A stretch of DNA of 64,000 nucleotides from Linnemannia hyalina (taxonomy: Eukaryota; Mortierellomycota; Mortierellomycetes; Mortierellales; Mortierellaceae): contig JAHRHY010000031.1 in NCBI GenBank assembly GCA_019671135.1, forward strand, positions 1 through 64,000, in the 5' to 3' direction. Below the pieces are notes generated by a model. The model was not told the origin of the DNA, did not search any database, and worked only from the letters and a program-made list of their open reading frames with translations. Both the position numbers and the translations under genes were made by a program. This document shows, one piece after another, positions 21,180-31,500 of the stretch (position 1 is its first letter; the number at the start of each line of letters is the position of its first letter).

Positions 21180-23441
21180 CTACTCTTCTGCGGTCTCAAA
21201 TGTTACTTCAAGAGGCTTCTTTTCTTCCATCGTACTTTTCTCTTTGGCTTGAATACTATCTAATACACTTTGCACTATGGTTTTTCTGTTGTTAGATCCT
21301 TCTTTTGCAAACTTACATAATATATCGGAATGTGGTTCGCGGGAACCAAACTTATCCATGTGCCATGTTTCGTAGTTGGAATAATCTTTCTCCAACAAAC
21401 CTAGGTGAAAAATTAGTTCTTTTTCTTCTGCATTACCATCTGCCGAAACGTATTCCTCGCGGAGTTCTTCTTCGATAGCTGTTATTTTGCTATATACTTC
21501 TCCCATTGCCTTCAGAAAATCATGATGGTCTTTTGTAGTGTAAACACTTGAGGCATTCACATTTTCGCTTTCCATAGGTCCACCATCTTCTAGAGTTTTC
21601 TTAACATCCGACTCTTGCACCTCATCATCTACTTTTTCTACAAGTTCATCTAAAGTTTCCTTAATATTCGACTCTTGCACCTCATCATCTATTTTTTCTA
21701 CCGGTTCACCTTTCTCTGTCGACCTATCCTTAGACCATTGTGGCTTAAAGCCCATAGCAAAGATCTTTTCTTTTTCCTTTTGGTTAAGATTATCATAGTC
21801 GACATTCTCTGCACCAATGTGGTCATCAGTCACCAAGCCAACTACAATGTTTTGCTTGCGGATCTTGAGAATGTGCTTTCCATTTACAAGTACATTCTTG
21901 GAATACTCCAATTGCTGCTTGTGAAACCTTTTCCATTTCATCTTGGATATATCTGTCGGTCCTTCCACTGGTAGTTCCTCTTCTACTTCGACCTCCTCGT
22001 TGAAAAGCATCTTTCTCTCTTCATCAGACATTTCTTGAAGTTTCATCTTGCTAAGCATGGAGCGTTCCAAGATATCCATCTCTGGAACATCACCACCGCC
22101 ACGCAGATGATCAAGCGTAAACAGGCCAACGTATGTATTCTTTCCACATAGCTTGACAATGTACTTAGCCTTCATCGTAAAGTTAGTTGCATACTCAAGC
22201 ATGTCGTTATTAGGATGAACCATCCATCCTCCATCCTTTGCAAGTGGTATGTCTTTCTCTGATCTAATGTTACGCACCGTTGTGGCCAGTGCAAATGTGT
22301 GTTCATCTTTTTCATCCTTAGAAACATCTACATTAGAAGATGGCTCTGCATTTTTGGGCATCTCTGAATGCCTTTTCTTTCGAGAAGTCTTCTTCTCATC
22401 ATCCTTAGATGGCTTTTTATGAGATAGTTTTTCATCAGGGTTATCCTTAGAGGTATCATCTCCAGATTCTACATCAGGTCTGTTATTGGACTTGCCATCA
22501 TCAGAGTCTTTATCTTTAGAGGAATCATCCTCAGAGTCAGCATTATCAGACGTATCACCATCATCTGTATCATCGTCAGAATTCTCATTAGCAGAAGACT
22601 CTTCTATTTTTTCTACATCTGCTGAAGTTGCCTCTTGAAGACCCATCTTGGCCAATATGCGTGCCTCTTTCTCAGATATTTCTGGCGCAGGGAGATTCTT
22701 GCCCATGAGCTTAGGTGGACACAATGCAATGTAGAGATTCTTTTCCTTTAGCCTAATAATGTACTTGCCATTTACAGTAAAGCTTTTTGCATACAGGAAA
22801 GCTGGATTAGTTGCATAACGCGTCCATATACATGTATTAGCGAGTGGTACATTTTTCTTGGACGTTATGTCAACTACCTTTGGACTCAACGGAAAGGAGA
22901 CGGCAATTATATCTTCTTCATCATCATCATCGGACGGCTCTTCATCCGATGACTCCTGCTTGTTTCTCTTTCGCTTCTTTGGTTCTTCATCCTCGGAAGT
23001 CATATCGTCATCGGAAGACACAAACTTAGAAGTATGTGTCTTCTTTAAAGCCTTGGAAGACTTAGTACGCTTGTCGACAGGTGCGTTGTTGTTACTACGT
23101 TTTATATAACCTCTATCTTGATCTTGATGACGTCCACAGTATGTTTGACCAAGTTTGGCTACACTACCACAATTAGCACCCTTAATAGTTGTGCCTTGAC
23201 ACTTGCGCGCAGGATCGTGGACATAACAATGCATGCCTTCATCATCAACTTCCTTCATGCATTTGCGCTTGGACTTGGTGCACTTTTCTCCACAAAAGTA
23301 GTATCTCTCTACTTCCTCATCCTCATCAAGCGCCTTAAAGATCTTATTTGCATCTTTCTTGTTAAACTCCACTCCCTTCTTAGAGGAGAATGTCTCAAAG
23401 GCCTTGGTGATGAGCTCGATTGTAAGCTGAACGTACTTCAT
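21180..23441 (-). CDS. U-composite accessory protein: Cys-rich, acidic, three internal repeats (753 aa)
   Basis: I do not recognise a named family. Visible parts are: an N-terminal helical segment (1-45); a tandem zinc-binding-like region with C54-x6-C61-x10-C72-x2-H75 and C81-x9-C91-x10-C102-x2-H105 (plus C50); a basic patch KKRKRNK near 155-161, possibly a nuclear signal; and Asp/Ser/Glu-rich linkers (about 142-178 and 280-380). Three diverged repeats of about 75 residues lie at 196-270, 396-470 and 502-567, each with an NGKYI..L..KN.Y..L core and a K/M-G/K-L-Q/F-x end. A Glu/Lys-rich helical tail follows. The cysteine spacing (YCxxH ends) resembles small zinc modules common in large DNA viruses, but that is only a resemblance. 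It always travels with the transposase gene, so a role in transposition, DNA binding or host interaction is inferred. The start at 23441 is the first Met. Confidence 0.8.
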   Translation of the reverse strand: MKYVQLTIELITKAFETFSSKKGVEFNKKDANKIFKALDEDEEVERYYFCGEKCTKSKRKCMKEVDDEGMHCYVHDPARKCQGTTIKGANCGSVAKLGQTYCGRHQDQDRGYIKRSNNNAPVDKRTKSSKALKKTHTSKFVSSDDDMTSEDEEPKKRKRNKQESSDEEPSDDDDEEDIIAVSFPLSPKVVDITSKKNVPLANTCIWTRYATNPAFLYAKSFTVNGKYIIRLKEKNLYIALCPPKLMGKNLPAPEISEKEARILAKMGLQEATSADVEKIEESSANENSDDDTDDGDTSDNADSEDDSSKDKDSDDGKSNNRPDVESGDDTSKDNPDEKLSHKKPSKDDEKKTSRKKRHSEMPKNAEPSSNVDVSKDEKDEHTFALATTVRNIRSEKDIPLAKDGGWMVHPNNDMLEYATNFTMKAKYIVKLCGKNTYVGLFTLDHLRGGGDVPEMDILERSMLSKMKLQEMSDEERKMLFNEEVEVEEELPVEGPTDISKMKWKRFHKQQLEYSKNVLVNGKHILKIRKQNIVVGLVTDDHIGAENVDYDNLNQKEKEKIFAMGFKPQWSKDRSTEKGEPVEKIDDEVQESNIKETLDELVEKVDDEVQESDVKKTLEDGGPMESENVNASSVYTTKDHHDFLKAMGEVYSKITAIEEELREEYVSADGNAEEKELIFHLGLLEKDYSNYETWHMDKFGSREPHSDILCKFAKEGSNNRKTIVQSVLDSIQAKEKSTMEEKKPLEVTFETAEE

Positions 23442-24072
23442 GTTTTTGGATATGAATAATATGGATTGTACTTGTGGTATGGTGGGTGTGAATGAGTTTT
23501 CAGTTTATGTGTGGTAGATTGCAGCTGCTTAGTACACTGATATAAAGAATTGCAATAAAAGATGGTTGTATAGGTATGGATGGTTGTATAGATATGGATA
23601 ATTGTTGGTTGGTTACTAGATAAAGATTAAGCAAGAGGGAAGTGGACTCCTTTATTTATACTAATTCAGGAACACTGCCACAATGGACATTAATAGCGCT
23701 TGCTTATTAGCACTGCTTGGCGCTTAGTAACAAAAGAGTTTTAAAAAGGCATCTAAGTGGTTAATAATGTAGTGTTCCTCGTATGACGTAGATCTTGCTT
23801 ATTAAGACTGCTTGGCATTAAAGACGGGGTTTAAAAATGGTTAAGAATGTAGTATTATTTTATGACGTAGGTTTGTACATGTGTTTATCCTCTGTGTTAA
23901 ATAAAAAGGAATGCTGTAGAATAGCATAGAATAGCATCCGATCTACTACAATAATACCATGGCTTTTAATAATAGATACCGGTGCATATTAGCGTCTTGG
24001 CAGTTAATACCGTATCTTAAAGCTGACTAAATAGGCCATGTATGTCTATTCTTTTAAAAACCTGCAATAAGT
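23442..24072. promoter_or_regulatory. Intergenic region between transposase and accessory genes
   Basis: The 631 bp lie upstream of the accessory gene and downstream of the transposase gene, both on the minus strand. They should contain the accessory promoter and transposase terminator, but no motif can be assigned with confidence. Short direct repeats are visible (GATGGTTGTATAG..ATGGAT twice near 23562-23600, and GCTTGCTTATTA...CTGCTTGGC twice). Confidence 0.45.
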
Positions 24073-25362
24073 CTACAGATTACCATTAACATCCATTTGT
24101 CGCTTCGTACCTCTAAGCTCAATGGAAAGACCGGGTTGCATTATTACTGCTTGATCCATTGGTGTGTCCTCATCAACATTAACATCAACATCACCATGAA
24201 GATTAATACCAAGAAATTTGTTCTGGAGTTGTGCCATTGTATTTCCATCCTCCACTAGCGCACCAACATCAACATATCCCATTGGTTGCTCAACGTCGTT
24301 CTCTGTCGTCGGATACTCGAATCCTTCGCGAAGCCAAGCTGTATGAATTGGTTCTGCAGAAATCTTCAACAAAGCAACCATCTTTTTCATGTTTAAGAGT
24401 AACAAAGATAACTTCAACTGCAAATTATATGTTTGTTTCTTATCCACCAACACAGGAGTACGGTTGTTGTGTTTCTCAAATGTGGAACCAAGGTCTGCAA
24501 ACAGAGATTCCATCTGCGAGCGGAAACTACCAAAGGTGGTATTGTATAACGCTTCTTCCTGTGTAAGTTCCTTGTTCTTCTGTTTACGGTATGGATGAGC
24601 GAAATTTTGGACTTTAAGAGTATCAGACTCATCTATAAGCCTCCTTAAGAACTGTGGATACCCTCCATCGAGAGCAATGCAATCCATCTCATGCACTCTC
24701 TTGTCCAACTTCATCGTTAGCAGCATTGTTCCATCAGCATTGTTCTTGCAAGATGCAGATTTGGAGACAAATAAGGCCATGCCATTACAATCCATTGCTA
24801 CCTGTGTGCGTAACCCTGACTTTTTCAGCTTGTAAGAGTACATATCAGCACTGCTCTCACCTTTGTATGTTGCTCTTGTATCATGACCATCAAGATGCAA
24901 TGTAACATGCTTAAATAATGGAGGATTCTTTTCCTTTGCAGACAAAAGGCGTATTTTAATTGTGGAGAACATTGTTGCAATACAGTTGGTGATGTACTTG
25001 TTGTGCAAAGTATATTCTTTCTTATAAAACACAGAGTGCATTGCATGAAAACTACTTTTTGGCATGTGTGGTTCCATTGCTTCCATAGACAGTCCTTTGA
25101 CAAGATGGTAGAGCATTAAAAGACCTTTCTCCACTTCTTTGTATGGACCAGGATACTTAACCTTTGGCCAGATGTCAACAAGAAAGAAGTACACTGGAAT
25201 AGGACCAAGGCGTCGATTTAGGGTTTCTTTTATTTCTGGCATATACCCAATTTCCTTGCTTACAGTACGATGATTATTACGTGGTGTAATTGTTGGCCAT
25301 CCAGCGTTGAGGAAAGTCCAATGGTCATCAAGCAGTTGTTTGAAGTGTTTTGTTAGATCCAT
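24073..25362 (-). CDS. DDE transposase-like protein of composite 1
   Basis: Starting at MDLTKHF (25362) it is 429 residues; an upstream in-frame Met at 25452 would add a hydrophobic 30-residue leader that looks like chance. The central part fits a DDE_Tnp_4/IS5-Harbinger-like nuclease: Asp158 in TLHLDGHDTR, Asp232 in CIALDGGYPQF and Glu285 in FRSQMESLFADLGSTF. The GY after the second Asp and the arginine before the Glu are typical of that superfamily. An N-terminal region of about 120 residues may bind DNA. The family cuts DNA at transposon ends in the nucleus. All three acidic residues are kept in copy 2 and in the diverged copy at 33873-34943, so selection for the active site is likely. Exact family placement needs a profile search. 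Confidence 0.8.
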   Translation of the reverse strand: MDLTKHFKQLLDDHWTFLNAGWPTITPRNNHRTVSKEIGYMPEIKETLNRRLGPIPVYFFLVDIWPKVKYPGPYKEVEKGLLMLYHLVKGLSMEAMEPHMPKSSFHAMHSVFYKKEYTLHNKYITNCIATMFSTIKIRLLSAKEKNPPLFKHVTLHLDGHDTRATYKGESSADMYSYKLKKSGLRTQVAMDCNGMALFVSKSASCKNNADGTMLLTMKLDKRVHEMDCIALDGGYPQFLRRLIDESDTLKVQNFAHPYRKQKNKELTQEEALYNTTFGSFRSQMESLFADLGSTFEKHNNRTPVLVDKKQTYNLQLKLSLLLLNMKKMVALLKISAEPIHTAWLREGFEYPTTENDVEQPMGYVDVGALVEDGNTMAQLQNKFLGINLHGDVDVNVDEDTPMDQAVIMQPGLSIELRGTKRQMDVNGNL

Positions 25363-25523
25363 AATAATATTTATGTATTGGATTGTCATGACGTTAACCA
25401 ACAATAACAATTTTTTAAAAAGGCTTATACTTAACTGTATACACAACAGCATGTAGGATGGTATCTATCATACAGCAAGCACATAGTTGAGAATACAAAT
25501 ATATTTTTATATTTTATTCGGTA

Positions 25524-26017
25524 GCGGCCCCTTCATGTGCAGAGGATATAAAAAGGCATATAAAAAATATCCAAAGTCCAAGGAACGGAGTGTTGACTTC
25601 CATAACTGGCATATCTCTTCATAGTGGGCAACAGAACACAGAATAAAATAGCAATAGACAGCACAAGAATTTTTAAAATGTAATCTCTCCCCTGTATTTC
25701 ACGACAAAGATACAGTTGAGAATACAAGTGCTTTAGATGATCACATACAAGAACTACTCTGTCGAATCTTGCAGTGAGGGTTACAGTTTAATAGTAGATG
25801 AACACATTCAAGATATTGGTGAGCGAAAAATAAGAAGACTTTGTTGTTTGGAGAATGTAGTTGTGTTTAGTAGGATAATCGCGCAAGGAATGTTACAGTG
25901 GTTGTTTTAAATGGTTGATATTATACATACACTCTCCTCTAATGGACGCGGTGGATATCGTCAAGATCTGCAGAGATGTAACAAACACCATATGATAATT
26001 TGGACTTGAAAGGCCTC
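25524..26017 (-). repeat. U unit, diverged right copy of composite 1
   Basis: Same 494-bp length and same ends as the other U units, but with roughly 50 substitutions by eye, concentrated at 25795-25960. All other full-length U units in the window are nearly identical to one another. It ends GGACTTGAAAGGCCTC and is followed at once by an inverted U fragment. Confidence 0.8.
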
Positions 26018-26018
26018 C

Positions 26019-26416
26019 ATACCAAGCATATAAGACAACCATTGTAACATTTTTTGTTCAACTATCCTACTAAACACCAACCTATTCTCCAAACAACAAA
26101 GTCTTCTTATTTTTCGCACACCACACTCTTGAATATGTCCATCTACTATTAACCTGTAACCCTCACTGCAAGATTCGCCAGAGTAGTTCTTGTATGTCAT
26201 CATCTAAAGCACTTGTACTCTCAACTGTATCTTTGGGGCGAAATACAGGGGAGAGATTACATTTTAAAAAAACATGTGCTGTCTATTGCTATTTTATTCT
26301 GTGTTCTATTGCCCACTATGAAGAGATATGTCAGTTATGGAAGTAAACACTCCGTTCCTTGGGCTTTGGATATTTTTTATATGCCTTTTTATATCCTCTG
26401 CACATGAAGGGGCCGC
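26019..26416 (+). repeat. Inverted, truncated U fragment
   Basis: This is the reverse complement of the first 398 bp of U, ending at GGGGCCGC (26409-26416). It lacks the last approximately 95 bp of the unit. One end is joined tail-to-tail to the right U of composite 1, the other to gypsy B' in its RNase H region. It carries the GTTGAAC variant also found in the solo U at 29914, whereas the other units have GTTAAAC. Confidence 0.8.
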
Positions 26417-28087
26417 TTTAAGGTTGTTTATCGACCTGGCGTTCTGAACGTTTTACCAGACGCTTTGTCTCGCCAGTTTCCTTAAGAGTTGTGGACAGCC
26501 CGCATTCAAGGATCTGCTCCGAGCAAAATTTATGGTTATGTTCACTTAATCCAGGACGCCGACACTCAACGTGTGACGGTAGCTGTCTCAGAGAGAAGAG
26601 GAGTGTTAGTCGACGCACATGCGCTTGGTCACATTGGGACCAATGCCATGGTCAAGCATATTCATTCGTTGCAAAAGACGTGGCCTAATCTGGCCAAGGA
26701 TTGCTTGGAGTATGTTCAGCGTTGCCAAGAATGCCAGCGAGTCAACATGGCACGCAAGGGATACCACCCTCTGACGGCCATTCATGCTCAGTTACCAGGT
26801 GAACATATGGCGGTTGATTTGACCGGTCCATTCCCTGTGGAGAGCGATGGAAACCTATTCCTACTCATTTTGGTTGATGTTTGTACAAGGTTCGTCTTCT
26901 TGGAACCCATACCTGACAAGAAGGGGATGACCATTGCAAAAGTTTTGTTCAAAATCTTCACCACTATTGGTTTTCCACGTATCCTCCAATCTGACAATGG
27001 CAGAGAATTCGTTAACGAGGCGGTGCAAGTGATGACTACCACTATGGGAGTGCAACATAGGTTACTCACCCCTTATCACCCTCGCGGAAACGGAGTCGCC
27101 GAAAATCATGTGAAAACAGCATGCACTATCATTCGCAAAGAGGTTCAAGACCATAAACAAGCATGGGCGAAATATGTTCCTATGGCACAGCTAGCTATGA
27201 ACACCAGAATTGTGGCTCTACACAATTCGTCCCCATTTTCTTTGTTTTTTGCGCGGCGTTATAATGGTATTAGCAATTTTTCGGACACGACAGAGAAGTT
27301 ATCATCCCAGGAGGAGCTCTTAAAGCGGCTTGAGTACATGACCAAGACCGTCTTTCCAGCGATTGACACTAAGACCCGCAAAACTCAACGTCGAATGATT
27401 GAGCGTTTCAATAGAACAGTACTGCACAGTGAATTCCCTGATGGAGCAAAGGTTATGTCTTTGGACCCGATCTTGGGCGACAAGCTTTCGCCTAGGTATG
27501 AAGGCCCTTATATTGTAGTCAGACGAACAACTGGTGGATCCTATGTGTTGAAGGATGCCACAGGAGAAGAGTTAGGTCGTAAATTTGCGCCGTCGCAGCT
27601 AAAGCTTGTGCTCGACGATTTTGAAGCAACTGACACATACGTAGTAGAAAAAGTTCTCAACCACAGGCATGGACCTAGGGGGGGGATGGAATACCGCGTA
27701 AAATGGAAAGGGTACAAAGAGGAAACCTGGGAGCCTCAAGAGAATTTTATTGAGAGAAAGTGTATCACAGACTACTGGAAGACTAAAAACCTACCAGGAT
27801 CGCAATCTCTAACGCAGCCTCATCAAACGGCCGCGACTCTCGGGACTAAGGGTCAAGAGCAGGAGCTCAATCCATCGCAACGTAAAGGTGCTACTAAAAC
27901 ATCAAAGAACATATCCAATGGTGATGCTCTTAATAAGGGTACATGCAAGCGTGCAAACCCCGACGAAGAAGAAGATCAATTGGTCGATCGACGCAGGTCT
28001 AAACGACTGCGAAGAAATAATGCTAATGGCGAGAAGATGAGTATTGAGCTTAGGACGATTCGCGGGCGTATGCCTGATCGTCATTAG
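26417..28087 (+). pseudogene. pol: Gypsy B' integrase-chromodomain fragment
   Basis: The frame enters in RNase H (KVVYRPGVLNVLPDALSRQF) and meets a TAA at 26484-26486 where gypsy B has CAA. From 26489 to 28087 the frame is open. It encodes the integrase with its zinc segment (RCQECQRVN), catalytic Asp/Asp/Glu (MAVDLTGPFP, QSDNGREFVN, GVAENHVK), the GPY module (SPRYEGPYIVV) and a chromodomain (YVVEKVLNHRH, WKGYKEETWEPQ). The tail is basic, RRSKRLRRNN, a likely nuclear signal. Lack of gag, protease and RT makes it a dead fragment, though the integrase domain itself is unbroken. Confidence 0.85.
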
Positions 28088-28424
28088 CATGCATCATCAG
28101 TGCATCCGATGAATAATGCAGTAGGGGTTTTTCCGCTTCCCCTACAATCACGTTCGAGGTTTTCCCTCTTGGGTTTTCCCCTCGCAAGGATTTTTAAACG
28201 ATTTTTTGCCTTGAGTGAACAATTAATGTCATGTGAGGATTGTTGATCCTCAACCTGTCTGCAAGGTTTTTATTCAGATTTTTTCCTGGCAGAACAGTAA
28301 AATAATGCACAGAGTCCAAGTGATTCTTAGACACAAACGAGCAGAGCATATATGCGTTTTTAAGCAGACGGCTTTCAGCCTTTCCCATGGGAGGGGATTG
28401 TCGCATATTTGCCTGTCTCGGGGG

Positions 28425-28567
28425 TGTCAGCTAATGTAATTAGGCTAGAGACAGTAATTTAGTCATATGACCAGACACCGACATAAATGGAGGTGTCTGG
28501 GCTGTTAACAAAGATCCCTCTCTTGTCTTATTAATTCGATTGTGCGTGACTAGCGTAAAAATTTTCA
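28425..28567 (+). repeat. Gypsy B-type LTR, complete (143 bp)
   Basis: It begins TGTCAGCTAATG after a G-rich stretch (GGGAGGGG at 28390, CTCGGGGG at 28417) and ends AAAAATTTTCA. The right boundary is confirmed by 36517-36560, where the same LTR end meets a different gypsy element. This copy shows the uninterrupted sequence (28516-28531, CCCTCTCT then TGTCTTAT) that the Helitron split in gypsy B. Confidence 0.82.
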
Positions 28568-31500
28568 CGCATTGTTGTATGCAAACTCGGCGGCAGGTAG
28601 GTACAGGTCCCAGTCGTCTTGTTTGTGATTCACCTGGGCGCGCAGCATGGTCTTGAGGGTTTGAATGGCCCTTTCCGACTGGCCGTCCGTCTGTGGGTGG
28701 AAGGAGGAGGACATGGCAAGCTTGGTGCCTAAGCGTTCCTGTAGTCGACGCCAAAAAGTGCTGGTGAATTTTGTATCTCTGTCGGAGACGATGGTGAGGG
28801 GGAGACCATGGAGGCGAAAGATGTTGGAGAAGAAACAATTGGCAACATCGGTGGCGGTGTCTGTGGTGCGACTTGGGGCGAAGTGCACTTGTTTTGAGAC
28901 CTTGTCTACAAAGACGGTAATGGCATCGTGCTTTCGGGCGGTCATAGGTAACTTGACGACAAAATCCATGGTAACGGTATCCCAGCGCTGCTCAGGAACT
29001 TCCAAGGGATGGAGCAGACCGGCAGGAAGGCGACGAACAGCCTTGTTTCGCTGGCAGCTTGAGCAAGAAGCCACGTAGTTACGGACATCAACAGACATCT
29101 TGGGCCAGTAGGCCAGGCGGCGTAAGGTAGTGTACGTTTTATCGAACCCCAGGTGGCCAGCAATGGCAGCATCATGAACATCATGAAGAAGAAGAAGGCG
29201 TAGGTCAGAGAACTTTGGTATGCAGAGTAGGGTATCACCATGCCGCTCAACATACAATAAGCCATTATACAATGAGTAAAGGGATGGTGACTTGCCTCGG
29301 AGGCAGCTTTGATAGATAGGGCCAAGACGAGGATCGTTTTGATACCCTTCGATCAGGCGCTGCCTCAAACCTGTGTCCGCTTGAAGGTCAAGTGCATTGA
29401 CTGAGAGGGGTGGGGGGTTTGGTACGCGGTGGTCCGGACGCCGAGAGAGGGCATCAGGAACGACATTGTCAGCGCCACGCTTGAACTTAAAATCAAAGTC
29501 ATACTCTTGTAGAAGCTCCATCCAACGTGCTTGTCTTCGAGTGAGCTTGGGTTGCGTGGGGAAATGACGGAGCGTATCATGATCGGTATACACAATAAAA
29601 TGGGAGCCGTCAAGGTAATACCGCCAGGTCTTGAGTGCGTGGACCACAGCGAGGAGCTCTTGCTCATGAGTTGGGTAATTCCGTTCTGCAGAATTCATCT
29701 TTCGCGAGGTGAAGGCCACGGGTCGTGCAAACCCATCAGCGTCTATCTGGAAGAGGACCGCGCCAACAGCATAACCCGATGCATCGGTCTCGACGATCGA
29801 GGGTAGGTCTGGGTCAAAGATGCGTAATACTGGGGCAGAGCTGATGGCATCCTTGAGTGCACGAAAAGCGGACTCGGTGGCATCATCCCAGACAAACTGG
29901 CGACCTTCACCTAGCGGCCCCTTCATGTGCAGAGGATATAAAAAGGCATATAAAAAATATCCAAAGCCCAAGGAACGGAGTGTTTACTTCCATAACTGAC
30001 ATATCTCTTCATAGTGGGCAACAGAACACAGAATAAAATAGCAATAGACAGCACATGTTTTTTTAAAATGTAATCTCTCCCCTGTATTTCGCCCCAAAGA
30101 TACAGTTGAGAGTACAAGTGCTTTAGATGATGACATACAAGAACTACTCTGGCGAATCTTGCAGTGAGGGTTACAGGTTAATAGTAGATGGACATATTCA
30201 AGAGTGTGGTGTGCGAAAAATAAGAAGACTTTGTTGTTTGGAGAATAGGTTGGTGTTTAGTAGGATAGTTGAACAAAAAATGTTACAATGGTTGTCTTAT
30301 ATGCTTGGTATCATATATACATTCTCATCCCATAGTCGCTATGGATATTGTCGAGATCTACAGAGATGTAACAAACACCATATGATAACTTGGACCTGAA
30401 AGGCCTCCTAGTAGAGACGTGAGGGGAAGAGCGATGTCAGCAAAATTGTGGATATACTGCTGGTAGAACTGGGCTAACCCAATGAACTGTTGAACGTCCT
30501 TTTGTTTTGTTGGGCGAGGCCACTCTCGAATGGCGCGAACAAGACCGGCATTGGTGTGTAAACCATCCTTGGTAATGACATGACCGAGGAACTCAGTCTC
30601 TTCTTGCATAAAGGAGCACTTGCTCAACTTTGCATAGAGACCGTGCTGGCGGAGGAGAGAGAGAACACTGGGAATATGACGGAGATGTTCGGCCTTGGTC
30701 TTGGAGTATATCAGAATATCGTCAAGATAGACGACCACCCACTTGTCAAGGACGGGATCAAGGACCTTGAGCATCATGTTGGAGAAGGAGGCTGGGGCGT
30801 TGGTGAGGCCAAAGGGGACGACGTTGAACTCAAAGTGCCCGTATCGACAACGGAAGGCAGTCTTATGAGTGTGAGGCTCATAGATGCGTTGTTGATGATA
30901 CCCCGAGATTAAGTCCAACTTGGTAAAGTACTTTGCGCCCCGAAAACGGTCGATCAACTCATCAATTCTAGGTAAGGGATGGCGGTTCTTTCTTGTAATG
31001 CGGTTGAGACCACGATAGTCAACACACATACGTAGAGAACCGTCGGCCTTCTTGACAAAGAGCACTGGGGCGCCGTAGGGAGAAGTGCTGGGCTTGATGA
31101 GTTTTTTAGAGAGTAACTCATCAAGTTGCTTCTTCAATTCGTCCAACTCTGCAATAGACAAACGAATAACGGGCTTGAAAGGAGGGTCAGCGCTCGGGTC
31201 CGTTTCGATGCGCATGGCATCTCCACGGTCCGGAGGTAGACCAGAAGGAAGTGAAGAGGGAAAAACGTCGGGGAACTCGTCGTGAACAATGGAGTGGATG
31301 TCAGGGGGAAGAGAGGGAGGTGGTTGTGGTGTGATGGGAGTGATCGAGGGCAGTTGTTGGTTAGAGGTGGGCTGGTCATTATCATTGTCGTTATTGTTGT
31401 TGTTGTCTTTGTCGTTGTCTTTGTCGTTGGAACGAATGAGGGCAAGGTATATTTCGCTGCCGGGGGTTGTTGCCTCTGTGTAGAAGTGGATGTGGGAGAG

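Larger units (their letters stand above)
20212..26017 (-). mobile_element. U-composite 1: DDE transposon with 494-bp direct terminal repeats
   Basis: The 5806-bp structure is U (20212-20705), a 4818-bp interior, and U (25524-26017) in the same orientation. The interior carries two minus-strand genes, an accessory protein and a DDE transposase. No reverse transcriptase, integrase, Rep or helicase is present. The interior is nearly identical to that of composite 2 (39230-45035), but the right U here is about 10% diverged. No target duplication can be read because an inverted U fragment follows directly at 26019. Confidence 0.8.
26417..28567 (+). mobile_element. Gypsy B': 5'-truncated copy of gypsy B with 3' LTR
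   Basis: Nearly identical to 57106-59207 of gypsy B. It begins in the last part of RNase H at the U junction and ends with a complete 143-bp LTR (28425-28567). The LTR ends inside the integrase of gypsy D, so gypsy B' inserted into gypsy D; the right flank is CGCAT. The other end and its target duplicate are missing because of the U-related rearrangement. Confidence 0.85.

Noticed and set aside
20212..26017. Interpreting the U-composite as an LTR retrotransposon
   Set aside because: Despite direct terminal repeats there is no RT, RNase H, gag-like knuckle plus protease, primer-binding site or polypurine tract; the enzyme encoded is DDE transposase-like.
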